From Brachionus koreanus (taxonomy: Eukaryota > Rotifera > Eurotatoria > Ploima > Brachionidae), in the NCBI GenBank assembly GCA_016987375.1, contig PJRA01000508.1, positions 2,606,672 through 2,626,874 on the forward strand: 20,203 nucleotides of DNA. Direction: 5' to 3'. Of this stretch, positions 1-9,274 are shown piece by piece (position 1 is the stretch's first letter; every line of letters starts with the position of its first letter). Position numbers and translations under genes: made by a program. Below the pieces are notes generated by a model. The model saw nothing but the letters and a program-made list of their open reading frames with translations. It was not told the origin of the DNA and did not search any database.

Positions 1-115
1 GTTGCTCTGTTGAGGCTTGCCAACCTCCCTCGTATACTTTTTCACTCAAACAACCCCAAAAATTTTCGATTGGGCGCGCTTGAGGGACATTTGGCGGGTT
101 GATATCTTTGGTCAC
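1..115 (-). pseudogene. C-terminal fragment of a mariner/Tc1-like transposase, cut by the window edge
   Basis: Read on the minus strand, this stretch encodes a motif containing NPPNVPQARPIENFWG, followed by KVYEGGW. This resembles the region around the last acidic residue of the DDE/D catalytic triad in mariner-type transposases, where N-P-I-E-N-F-W is typical. An in-frame stop lies at 116-118, and upstream sequence soon becomes AT-rich and non-coding, so this is a relic or the 3' part of a broken copy. It is clearly more GC-rich than its flank. Family assignment rests on motif recognition only. The frame is open at base 1, so the true end lies outside the window. Confidence 0.6.
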
Positions 116-2558
116 TTAATTTACATTTTCGTTCATCCATGTTGTGCTTACCATCACCACCCGTTATAATTTTTTAAAAATTTCAGGATAGCTGCATGTA
201 TTTTTTTTCATTAGCCGTTTTTTAAAATACAAGATATTTTTCTTTATCAAAAGTCTTACGAATAAACGGACTAAATAGCATGATAAATTAATTTTTTGGG
301 GAAATGATAAAAAAAATTTAGATAAAATATGTCTCTTTTCTATCCTTACCCTTTTCTATCAGTCAACTTTTATTAAAATTCAGTTTATTAAGTAAACTTT
401 AATTTTGCCTAATTTTTAATTATTGTTCAATTATTTTGAGTTTTTTTTCAAAAGATGGCATAACTAATTAAAATTTCTAAAAGTTTTTATTTTTTAAATT
501 TAAAATTTGAAGTTGAAAACTTCAATGAATTTAATTTTTTCAGAAAATTTTAGCTTATATGCTTTTTACAGATGATAAGATGCTATCTTTTGCCTATAAA
601 ACACTTAAGTATCACAAAGTTCTTGATAATTAAAGAATGAATTTAATGAAAAATGACTCAAGAAATTTTAAAAAAAAATTTAGAGAATAGCGACACCAAT
701 GTCAAAAACGACTGATTAATAGCTTTGTAATCAAGAGATCTTTGTTTAAGTTTAAAAATTTAAAGCTTTTATTCTATAATATCAATTTAATATATTTAGA
801 TCTTGTAAAAAAATACAAAAAATGTAATTTAAATTATATATTTAAATTTTAATAGTTTGTTTTAAAGTCAATTCTTGTGATATTTTAAAAATAATGTTGC
901 AAAGTTAATTAATGCACATTTAGAATAATTAATAATAATAATAATATTTATTAAGTTAACACCGCGAGGGTGATATAATGAAAAAAAAATAAATAAAAAA
1001 ATAAAATAAAAAAGAAGTCAAGTTTTTTCTTTCCATCTAAATTTAAAAATTAAAAAAAAGTGTTTTCATAATTGTGTAAGCCACTCATACTATACCAAAA
1101 GAATTAATGCTAAATATTATTATTATTAGAATCAAAAAAATTAATGGTTATTTAAATTCAAGTCGAATAAAATTAAAATGGAGTGGCACGTATAGCTTAT
1201 GTCCAATATAGCATAAATTCGCATCTGACAAAATTTTTCACAAAACATAACACGCTTTTCAATTATTGCTTTTAAACAAAATAAAAAAAAAAATTTTTCT
1301 TACATTTTGAAACCAAAAACTTATCTTCTCAAATTAGCCATAGTAAATCATCAAAGGAGCGTGAACGGATTCCCAAAAACTTAATATTTTAAATATTTTA
1401 TGACCTAGACAATCAAACTCAATAAAAATTGACACCTATATATGAAAGCTTGAATATTTAGAAAAAAGTTTTAATCAAATACAATCTTTGTATTAAAAAA
1501 CAAATTTAAAAATCATAATTTTTTAATTTGAACAAGAAAAATTGATCGAAAATTGAATATTAAACTTTTATTAAATATTTATATTGAAAAAAAATTGAAT
1601 ATTTTCTTTGTTTGCATTCAAAATCATTCAAAAATTTTATATTCTTTTCCAGGCTTGAATTATTTTCTTTTATATTATAAGTTAAATAGATTAGACCTTT
1701 TTTTTATTAAAATAAAAACATCAAAAAGTTATTTTTTGGAATAAATGAACTTGGTGAGCTGTAAAATTTTTTGGCAAGGTAGCTATTTAAACCCTCGACT
1801 TTCTTCTCTCTAAAAAAGATAAATTTGGATGTCGTTTCACATCTGTGATATTTCATCTAAAAATTTGCATCAGATTTCAAGAAAAAAACTAAAACCAATT
1901 ATGCCATTTATATTTATACAATAAACCAAACTAATCTAAACTAAACTAATTTTTTTAATCCAAAAGTTTCTTCAAATATAAATAAATTAGGAAGAAATTT
2001 TGAAAAAAAATTTCAAAAATCTTAAAAAAACAATGAAAACAAATGAATTTCACAGTTAATTTAACAAAGTAATGGGTTCAAAGCATCCAAATATTTTTAA
2101 ACTTTATAAAATGATTAAAATACTCTAGTTTAAAATGAAGATAAAAACAAAATCCAGATCAATCAAATTTTATCAAGGCGATTCTAATGTAGAAAAAAGT
2201 AAAAAATGTTTGTTAAATTTACATCTGGAGGGCAACATTAGCATCATTTTTGGATGATATGGCATTTTTAAAGTATCACAAAAAGAAAGGATAAAATAAT
2301 TTTTTACTCGATTTTAAACAATTCTTTTTCACTTAATTTTTTCAATTAATTCAAAATTCAAAAAAAATAAGATAATTTTTATTTTTATCTAAAAAAGTTT
2401 CTTTTTATTGTTCAGTAATTTTTTTAAAAAGAATTATCATCCCACCAGACAATATGTGATTCTTTATGATAAAATTAGAAAAGCACAAAATTTAATCAAA
2501 AACAATATATTTAGAAAATTTTGCTTTTACTATGATAAAAACATTTATTCTTCAAATG
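116..2558. other. AT-rich intergenic region, no gene recognised
   Basis: About 2.4 kb of AT-rich sequence with long A and T runs. Short ORFs here (for example 1553-1744 on plus) are low-complexity and have no recognisable domain. The only local oddity is at about 930-990, where an AAT/ATT trinucleotide run abuts a small GC-rich patch (accgcgaggg). This could be the worn 3' tail of a non-LTR element, but it is too short to assign. Confidence 0.6.
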
Positions 2559-3695
2559 CTAAACTTGAATTTCCATTAAATTTTCATATTGGCCGAGATT
2601 TTTATTGTTAAACTTAACAGTTTTCGTGTGCCAAACATACAACTAAAAACATGAGAAAATAATTTAAAATAACCAATTTTTGAATACTTAATTTTCTTAT
2701 ACTTGGGTGCACATGCTTGCTTTAGGCTCAAAATCGACTAGCGGTATTTGAAATTCTTGCAAGAAAGTCTGTTCTAAATATCCGTTGTATTTAATGGGAA
2801 AGTTGGCATTGGGAAATTTTTTAATCAATGAAATATTAATCGAAAATGAACCCATATCACACGGATATTTTCTGTCTTTTCTATAGTAAAAAAAATAATC
2901 GACAACCTTCAAAATAAATTTTTATTTTGTTTAGTTAAAACTTTAAGTGAAAAACTACAGTATTATTTTTGCACACAGGTTTTTCATAATAAATAGATCC
3001 AACAAAAGCAATCGGCTGAATAGAAATTCGCTTGGTGTACCTAATCTATAGGAATTTCAATTTTTTGGTTAAAATTAATTCATTTAATTTTACTTCTTCG
3101 AATAACTGTAGATCATAAGAATTGTCATCATCGCCAAAATAGACTGTGATATCATTTCTTTCAAGTTTTCTTATCCATTCTAGAGCCATGTTTCTCTGTA
3201 TGCTGCCTCTGTAGAACTTGTATAGCTTGGGCTCGGTATTCCAAGGACTTTTAACTGCCATATGGTGATATTTTAACCCAGTTTCTTTCAAAAAATTTGA
3301 AATTTTATTTGTTTTTTTCTGTGAATCTTCAATTAGCACCCATAAAACTTTCGGAACAAGCTTTAAAGTGTTGCTCATTCGAATTAAATCAGCCATTTGT
3401 GTATTTCTATGCTTAGTTGGAGTAATAACATATATTGAAGGCATTTGATCAAAAACATTTTGGAACTTGTCCACATAGTTTAAAACAAATGAATCTTTGG
3501 CATGATGAAGATATGCATTTTCTTGACGAAGTTTATCAACACTTTCTTTAACTATAAAAAAAGATAATTTTTTCACTTTAAAGAAAATATTAACTCACTA
3601 ATTAAATTTAATTGTAAAACAACTAAAAAAACTAACAAAACCAAAATGTTTTTTAGGATTTTTAATTTTAAATATTTTTTATTGTAACAAATCAT
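2559..3695 (-). CDS. B3GAT: Beta-1,3-glucuronosyltransferase (GlcAT/B3GAT family), five exons, predicted active
   Basis: The model is complement(join(2559..2642, 2703..2906, 2959..3045, 3094..3551, 3599..3695)), 309 aa, against about 320-335 aa usual for the family. The family transfers glucuronic acid from UDP-GlcA to a terminal galactose, for example in the proteoglycan linker, in the Golgi. Exon 1 encodes a short basic head and one hydrophobic segment (about residues 15-32), a type II signal anchor. Then come ITPT (UDP site), LIED, RGSIQRN, the metal-binding DDDNSYD, PIAFVG, a DMGSF acceptor-site motif, GYLEQTFL with the putative catalytic Glu, EPKASMCTQ and finally VWHTKT, all in family order. 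Introns are 47, 48, 52 and 60 nt, all GT-AG; the first is phase 1, the others phase 0. The exon 1/2 join uses a GTGAGT donor. AATAAA lies only about 10 nt past the stop (2544-2549). Which acceptor it uses cannot be read from sequence. Confidence 0.88.
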
Positions 3696-3848
3696 TGTCT
3701 CTATCAAAATGAGAGTTGCTAAATAAATTAAATTAATATCTATTTAAATGTGCGAACAGGTCAATGTTAGGCTAAAATAATTTATAATCAATCAAGCATT
3801 CAGATATTCTTTTAACATTTTAGATTTAGATTTTACTCTAAATAAAAG
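3696..3848. promoter_or_regulatory. Short shared spacer between divergent start codons (putative bidirectional promoter)
   Basis: The start codons of the two glucuronosyltransferase-family genes point away from each other across only 153 bp, which must hold both 5' UTRs and both core promoters. The spacer is AT-rich with no clear TATA box. The promoter role is inferred purely from the arrangement. Confidence 0.45.
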
Positions 3849-5124
3849 ATGCGAAAAAGGTATGTTGTTAAAATTTTATTTAATATTTTACCACTAATTT
3901 TTTTGGCAAAAAGTATATTTAAAATAACAGATTTATATTAATATTAAATGTTAATTAATTAATTAATTTCAAAGATTTTTTGGAATTTAATAGAGAAATA
4001 TCTATAAACAATGAATTTAAAAAAGTAAGAGAACTGATTGATTTCGTCAAAAATGAAGAAAATCTGATGCCATCTGCAAAAACAGCAATAGAAATTTTGC
4101 CTAATTACGAAAATTTATCTACTATTTACTTGATAAGCCGTATCAATATGGAAAAAAAAACAGAAAAGGCAGACATGACTCGTATTTTGAACACCATTAG
4201 ACTAGTTCCAAAACTAACATGGATTGTTGTTGAAAACACGCCAACAAAATCTGAAAAAATTAAAAAATTTCTTAAAAAATCAGGTATAAAGTATGTTCAT
4301 TTGAACCGGTACGCTGAGCAGAGTCAACTGGTCAAAAATTTGTCTCTAGAGCAATTTGAAGAAGGCCTCAATTGGTTACGAACAAACTACAAAAATATTC
4401 ATCAAAACGGTGTTGTTCATTTGGCACGCATTCAAACTTCTTATGATACAAAGGTATTTGAACTTATGCGTCAAACTAAAAGAGTAATGGTATGGCCTGT
4501 TGGAATGGTAAACAACTCGCTTTATTCTCGTCCAATTTGCATAAAACAAAAAGTAAATTATAAATTATATTTTTTGAAAATTGCAATAAAGAATATTCAA
4601 AATGAAAAGGTAGTGTCTTGGTATTGTCCATGGAAATGTGATGAAGATTTGTATCCAATACACGAATCAGCTTTTGCTATAAATTTGAAGCTTCTAATTG
4701 AAAACAAAAATGCTCTCTTTTCTCATCATCGAGAGCATGGAGACTTTTTTGTAAGCTACTTTATAAAAAGTCTAATAGACATGCAAGAATTAGAAGCTCC
4801 TGAATGTTACAAAGTAAACTTAATTTGTTAATATTTCAAATTTGAAAAATAATAAATATTTAAATTCAATTAATTCTAAAAAAAAAAGATAAAAAAGTTT
4901 TAAAAATCTATTCGAAATTTATACGTGATGATGCATCTTTGAAAATTATATTAATTATAAGAAATTATTTCGAGACCTTTCTTTTTATTTTCATTAGAAA
5001 AAGAAATTAAATTTCAATAAAGAATTGAATTTTTTAGATTTATGTGCGAAATGTTGAAACAGAAGAGCCAAGAATTGTTTTCAAGCATGCGCAATATGAT
5101 CCAGATTTTTTGAGACAAGTTTGA
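3849..5124 (+). CDS. Glucuronosyltransferase-family paralogue lacking catalytic residues (predicted pseudoenzyme)
   Basis: The model is join(3849..3912, 3975..4552, 4610..4813, 5038..5124), 310 aa. Exon 1 encodes MRKRYVVK plus a hydrophobic anchor, so a type II Golgi protein is expected. The fold pattern of the B3GAT family is clear (TRILNTIRLVPKLTW, VWPVGMV, KVVSWYCPW, AFAINLKLL, ECYK then IYVRNVETEEP). Key residues are missing: TPT is SRI, VED is VEN, RGxxQRN is replaced by LEQFEEG, DDD is RIQ, DMAG is HESA, the catalytic Glu motif reads GDFFVSYF, and WHT is VRNV. Introns are 62, 57 and 224 nt. Intron 1 is phase 1 and the intron before VVSW is phase 0, matching the active neighbour, whereas the neighbour's LFEE/IRYTK intron is absent here. 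The 204-nt third exon equals the neighbour's in length. The 57-nt intron is in frame without stops, so a naive ORF reads straight through it. The last exon is supported by a T-rich acceptor and alignment with LYVWHTKT. Confidence 0.78.
4163..4820 (+). repeat. Inverted near-identical copy of 11343-12000 (gene-conversion tract)
   Basis: Compared base by base with the reverse complement of 11343-12000, I count 5 mismatches in 658 positions and no indels. The tract starts inside exon 2 at GAAAAGGCAGAC, crosses the 57-nt intron, and ends about 7 nt after the donor of the last intron. Upstream of it the two genes align without gaps, but only about 21 of 63 residues match. Confidence 0.93.
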
Positions 5125-5667
5125 GCTAAATTACCATAATTACCTTATTTCAATATTTGTTTTCAATCAATCAATTACTTGTTTCAAAATTTTGCTAGCA
5201 ATAGAAAACCCAATGTGTTTTTTAGACCACGTTTTTAAAAAATTGAACTTAAATATTTTTTGATAGAAATAAAATCCCGATTTTATTAAATAGATTTTAA
5301 AAATAAAAAATATTTTATTTATCTGCATAAAAAAAATTTACTTTTAATAAATAATCAGTCGGGCTTTCTAGTGTTAAAGTTAAAATTGTCAAAATTGACA
5401 TCGGTCTTTTGAGTGTTAAATTAAAATAATACAAAAATTTTTTAACTTTTTTATGAATTTGCTCTAAATAGTTTTTCTTTTTTAAATTTTAAAAAAAAAT
5501 TTTCTTTGACATATATTTTTTATTTCAGTGCCATTTTACTGTATGATTTAGTTGACTACTTTAGTTTATTCAATAAATATAAATTGCACATTTGATGACA
5601 TACACCGTTGCTTACAGTACTATGTCTGTGAGTTACTTTATAAATAAATATTTCTTGTAAATTAAAA
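5125..5667. other. AT-rich intergenic region downstream of the pseudoenzyme gene
   Basis: No gene recognised. A candidate AATAAA lies in the AT-rich sequence near 5266, about 140 nt past the stop of the upstream gene. The rest is A/T runs. Confidence 0.5.
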
Positions 5668-5973
5668 TTAAATGATTAAATGAATAAGAAAAAAAATGAT
5701 AGGAATAGTCTGTCTAGATTGATAGTTTAGCTGCTTGTATTGATGCTTTGGTTCTAAGCAGACGCTTCTCGTAAGCCTTTTTGTTCTAGCTCTTCTTTGT
5801 TTTCTTTCGACAATTTGTCTCTCTATAGTGCCCCATGCAATACACAGTTCTTCTAAGCGTAACCAAATATGATCTTGTTGAAAATAGCAGTTGAACAGGG
5901 ATAATGTCCTAAATTGATAAATAATATTTTGGCGCAAAACACTTAATTTTTTACGTTCACAAACACTTAACAT
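5668..5973 (-). CDS. Unrecognised small ORF, possibly one exon of a larger gene
   Basis: From the first ATG the frame encodes 101 aa. I recognise no family. The composition differs from the surrounding AT-rich noise: it is rich in Arg, Gln, Glu and Leu, with a likely helical stretch around HIWLRLEELCIAWGTIERQ followed by the basic run RKQRRARTKR. The frame extends a few codons upstream of the ATG to a possible acceptor (gaaacag near 5985), so it may be an internal or terminal exon. The C-terminal end (IPIIFFLIHLII) is hydrophobic and may be read-through into non-coding sequence. It could also be a fragment of a mobile-element protein. Confidence 0.3.
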   Translation of the reverse strand: MLSVCERKKLSVLRQNIIYQFRTLSLFNCYFQQDHIWLRLEELCIAWGTIERQIVERKQRRARTKRLTRSVCLEPKHQYKQLNYQSRQTIPIIFFLIHLII

Positions 5974-5991
5974 TTCAATTTGCTGTTTCAA

Positions 5992-6646
5992 ATAATCAAA
6001 TATTTAATCTGATTTAAACACTTAATGCTTAAATTTTTTTTTTTAATTGATTGAAATGTTATTCTTTTTTACTTATTTTTGAAAAAAAATATTTCTTACT
6101 TTGAATATTTTCTAACTATTGAATCCTCTTAGTTATAAAACTCTAAATAACAATTCTTTTTATTGTATATTTATATTTATGAAGAAGTAGTGAATTAGAT
6201 AAAAATAATACTTTTTTTAATTAATTAGAGACAGGATTGTGAAAAAGCTAAAAATAATAATAATTATAATAATTTAATTAAAATAATAATTTATTCTTTT
6301 TTTTTTGTTATTTTTGATATTTATTTTGCTCTGAATTGTAATAGAGTGGGAAAGGATTGTAACTAAAAGGCAGTTTTTCTTCGAATAAATTCTTTAATCT
6401 TTTAAAATCACAGTTAAAAAGATCAAAGTTAGTATGACGATTCATTCAATTGTTATTTTAATTGGAAAAAAAAAGAATATTCAATTGTTTTAATTGTGAA
6501 AAAGTTTAGAAACGATTCGAATAAAACTTCTAATAGCGAACTAAATCACCTTTATTTTTCTAACTTAAGATGAAATTCACTGCTCTAAAAAATGAATTTT
6601 GATACATTATTAACAATAATTGAGACGATTTCCTACAGCTCATCCG
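5992..6646. other. AT-rich intergenic region
   Basis: Contains AAT/ATT-rich simple sequence around 6249-6295 and long T runs. No coding or structural feature is supported. Confidence 0.5.
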
Positions 6647-7026
6647 ATGACTTTGGAGAGAGTGAAGTTGGGAGCAATTAGTTGGAGCAGAGCATTTTTT
6701 TTAAATATATGCTTTAATGAACTTGATAGGAAGGGTTGAAACAACAAAAAAAATTATTAACAAGAATTAACATTTTTTGTTAATTTCGAAAAAAAAAATT
6801 TATAAAAAAATTTATTGATTTTGTAAATTGATATTTTATATAAATTTAAAAAAATTTAAAGTTTTAATTAAAAAATTGCAATTGATTAACATAATTAACA
6901 AATTTCGAACTATTTTGTGGTAAAAAAATTTCATTTTCAATGATTTTCTTTAAAAGGTTATTAGATTTTTAAAAAATTGCTCTGCTCCAGAAAAAATTGC
7001 TCCCAACTTCACTCTCCCATGACTTT
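6647..7026. mobile_element. MITE with roughly 50-bp terminal inverted repeats and 8-bp target duplication (hAT-like)
   Basis: The element body is 6655-7018 (364 bp). It is flanked on both sides by ATGACTTT (6647-6654 and 7019-7026), an 8-bp target-site duplication. The left end GGAGAGAGTGAAGTTGGGAG is matched by the inverted right end GGGAGAGTGAAGTTGGGAGC with a one-base length difference. Inside both, GGAGCAGAGCA follows. The interior is AT-rich with no ORF, so the element is non-autonomous. An 8-bp duplication is typical of hAT (and P) superfamily elements. The ends do not carry the common CAG start of hAT, so superfamily is tentative. Confidence 0.83.
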
Positions 7027-7141
7027 GACTCCTCTTTTGTGATTTCTTTATCAAGCCAACTCCATTAATTTTCACAACTTAGATATAACTCACATCTTAT
7101 ATTTTTTATAATCTGGCTCTAGATATCACAAGCCTAAATAG

Positions 7142-7423
7142 TACCGTATTTCAGCAAATAAAAGAAAGCTCTGTAATCTAAGTGCTTCTTCTAATGAGTC
7201 TCTATTAGTCTAAAAAAGTGACTTAAATAAGAGAAATTTATCAATTTTTTTCTTGCATTAGAAACAAGAGAACACATGTTTTACATGGGAAACGACTGGT
7301 GAATTTTCTTTTAAACGAGTCACATTTTTTTGAGAAATGCAACTTAAATAAAAGAAAATTTTTGACTCAAATACTAGTTAGTTTCTTCTATTTGTGGTTA
7401 CTTTTATTTGCTTAAATACGGTA
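7142..7423. mobile_element. TA-flanked MITE with 21-bp inverted ends (Tc1/mariner-like)
   Basis: The left end CCGTATTTCAGCAAATAAAA (from 7144) and the reverse complement of the right end, CCGTATTTAAGCAAATAAAA (ending 7421), match over 21 bp with one mismatch. Each is bordered by TA (7142-7143 and 7422-7423), the duplication expected of Tc1/mariner insertion. Internal near-direct repeats of ACTTAAATAAgAGAAA occur near 7221 and 7346. There is no ORF. It sits 115 bp from the preceding MITE. Confidence 0.7.
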
Positions 7424-7490
7424 ATATTTGGTTTTTTAATCATTCCTTCAATATTAGGTCACAATTACTAGAGTCGATTGATGGATTTAA

Positions 7491-7890
7491 TTGATGGAAG
7501 TAAGTTATTTCCTAGAATATCAGCATATTTGTAAAGCTTTTGATAAACTATGGAAATATGGGCTCTTCTATAAGCTTATTAACAACATACCAAATGAAAT
7601 ATGGCATATTTTATACTACTACTATTATATCTCTAAAATTAGTGTGAAATATCAGAACAAAGTAGGAGATATAATGACAACAACTAAGGGTGTCTAACAA
7701 GGAGTTGTTCTTTATCCCTACTAATTTGATTTTTTTTATAAATGACTTTCTAAATGAATCTATTGACCAAAATCTTGGTGCGTCCATAAATGAGGTGAAT
7801 TTATCTATTTTAGGTTATTGTGATGATATTGTGATACAACCAACTACATCTCAACATTGTAAATCTCTGAGTAAAATAGCCTTATTCTAA
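7491..7890 (+). pseudogene. Broken reverse-transcriptase fragment of a non-LTR retrotransposon
   Basis: Two overlapping frames together show the middle of an RT domain. KAFDKLW (motif A with its Asp) is followed by NIPNEIWHILYYYY, then TTKGV-stop-QG (motif B, normally TxGVxQG). After a frame change come FFINDFL and LGYCDDIVI, where YCDD is the motif C catalytic box. A stop at the QG step and a frameshift within 7690-7740 show it is dead. It lacks the N-terminal endonuclease and most of the thumb. The YCDD form and FFINDFL context fit a LINE rather than an LTR element; the clade is not resolvable. Confidence 0.75.
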
Positions 7891-8405
7891 AAGGTTTTAA
7901 AATACTACATACTCAAAATAAACAATGCTTCAAATAATAGGCATCCCGATAGGTGATAGTAATTTAATCTGGAATTTTATTGAAGAAAAGAGGAAAAAGT
8001 TGAAAAAAATTTTTTACTCTTTTTATGGACTTGGCTGAAAACCAAAATCGGTATGTCTTTATTTAGTCAGTAAAAAATTTTGTGTTCTAGTTTTTGTTGT
8101 AGATTAATAAAGTTATGTTTAGTTAATTTTATAAAAGGTATCTTATTGTAATTTTTCATTGACTTTTTTTTCATTTTAATTTTTCATAATGGAATGTAAC
8201 TTAAAAAAATACTAAAATGGATGGCAATTATAGAATAAACAACTTATCAAGAAAAAGGCGGAGAGTTTTTTAATAGTCCAATTCTTTAGATTAACAATTT
8301 TTACCTTGAACAGTTGACCTCTTAAAAATTCATAATTTTTCGGTTAAAATCTCTCTATTAAATCAATTTTTTTAGTCTAATGTGAAAAAAAATATTTTAA
8401 GCAAA
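7891..8405. other. Spacer and presumed 5' flank of histone H2B
   Basis: The first part probably continues the decayed LINE but no frame is convincing. The last ~150 bp precede the H2B start. A TATA-like TATAGAATAAAC occurs near 8230, and a T-run ending in TAG lies about 30 nt before the ATG and could be a splice (or trans-splice) acceptor. No other element is supported. Confidence 0.35.
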
Positions 8406-8774
8406 ATGCCACCAAAAACACCAAGCAAAGGAGCCAAAAAAGCTGTTAAACCCGTTAAAGGTGCAAAAGGTGAAGGCAAACGAAAAAAGAAGAGGAAGGA
8501 AACATATTCAGTCTACATTTACAAAGTTTTAAAACAAGTTCATCCAGACACGGGTGTATCTAGCAAGGCAATGAGTATCATGAATTCATTTGTCAATGAT
8601 ATTTTCGAGAGAATTGCATCTGAAGCATCAAAGCTTTCTACTCATAATGGACGCTCAACAATTTCAAGCCGTGAGATTCAAACTTCAGTTCGGCTTCTTT
8701 TACCAGGCGAATTAGCCAAGCATGCTGTAAGTGAAGGTACCAAGGCTGTAACCAAGTACACCAGCTCCAAATAA
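8406..8774 (+). CDS. H2B: Histone H2B
   Basis: Intronless, 122 aa, close to the usual length of about 123-126 aa. H2B pairs with H2A in the nucleosome core. A Lys/Pro-rich tail (about residues 1-30, ending GKRKKKRKE) precedes the histone fold with near-invariant blocks [55 protein letters not shown] and [14 protein letters not shown]. The start is the ATG at 8406 (MPPKTPSKG), not the in-frame GTG at 8382. One region is less standard: [16 protein letters not shown], where most animal H2Bs have a tyrosine and a lysine before RSTI. The C-terminal lysine in AVTKYTSSK, the ubiquitination site in other animals, is kept. It stands alone, with no other histone gene in the window. Confidence 0.97.
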   Translation: MPPKTPSKGAKKAVKPVKGAKGEGKRKKKRKETYSVYIYKVLKQVHPDTGVSSKAMSIMNSFVNDIFERIASEASKLSTHNGRSTISSREIQTSVRLLLPGELAKHAVSEGTKAVTKYTSSK

Positions 8775-8805
8775 AAAATCTACATTTCAAATAGATCTAA
8801 CCCCC

Positions 8806-8821
8806 GGCCTTTTTCAAGGCC
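8806..8821 (+). promoter_or_regulatory. Histone mRNA 3' stem-loop
   Basis: GGCCTTTTTCAAGGCC forms a perfect 6-bp stem with a TTTC loop, the 16-nt layout of replication-dependent histone 3' ends bound by SLBP. It begins 31 nt after the H2B stop. It is followed by AATAAGAT, which may serve as a purine-rich downstream element, and by AATAAA at 8837-8842, so a polyadenylated form is also possible. Confidence 0.93.
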
Positions 8822-8842
8822 AAATAAGATTTTTAGAATAAA

Positions 8843-9208
8843 GCATTTTAAGGATTTATACAATTTTGATACATCTCAAACCTTAAATAATCATTGTAAA
8901 GTATATTCGTTTTGATATTTGGAATATAATATTAGCAACAAAATTTGCTTATTAATTAAAGGACTAATTTCTAATTTATTAACAAAAAGTAGTTAATTTT
9001 TTTAATTCAGATTTAAACAAGAATTTAATTATTGTCATAATTGTTAAAGTAGCAAGAATTTACTTAAAAATATTAAAATATACTTAAAATTAACTTCAAA
9101 CTGCATTGTTGTACAGTTTTTAGCTAAAATAATATTTTAATAAGAGAGACAAAGCAACAATAAGATTTATTATAACCCGCATAGACTAATGGTTCGTATA
9201 TTAGTTAA
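8843..9208. other. AT-rich intergenic region
   Basis: No gene or repeat structure recognised. Confidence 0.5.
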
Positions 9209-9274
9209 GGATGGAGAAAATCAACTTAGTATAGTAACCTCTGTGTCAGATTGAAGCCGCTTCTTGAAAAGGCA
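9209..9274 (+). repeat. Degraded copy of the SINE-like retroposon family
   Basis: Contains CCTCTGTGTCAGATtGaAGC followed by CTTGAAAAGG, which matches the reverse complement of the copies at 10468-10656 and 13521-13729 in the same order with small gaps. It lies in the opposite orientation to them and its ends are lost. Confidence 0.6.

Noticed and set aside
900..1130. AAT/ATT runs as a LINE tail
   Set aside because: The accgcgaggg patch beside a trinucleotide run is suggestive, but no RT sequence or target duplication is visible nearby.
1553..1744. 63-aa plus-strand ORF
   Set aside because: Low-complexity Lys/Asn/Ile/Leu/Phe sequence from AT-rich DNA, no true ATG start, no domain.
2408..2611. 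67-aa plus-strand ORF
   Set aside because: Overlaps the last exon and 3' end of the minus-strand glucuronosyltransferase and starts at TTG; a shadow frame.
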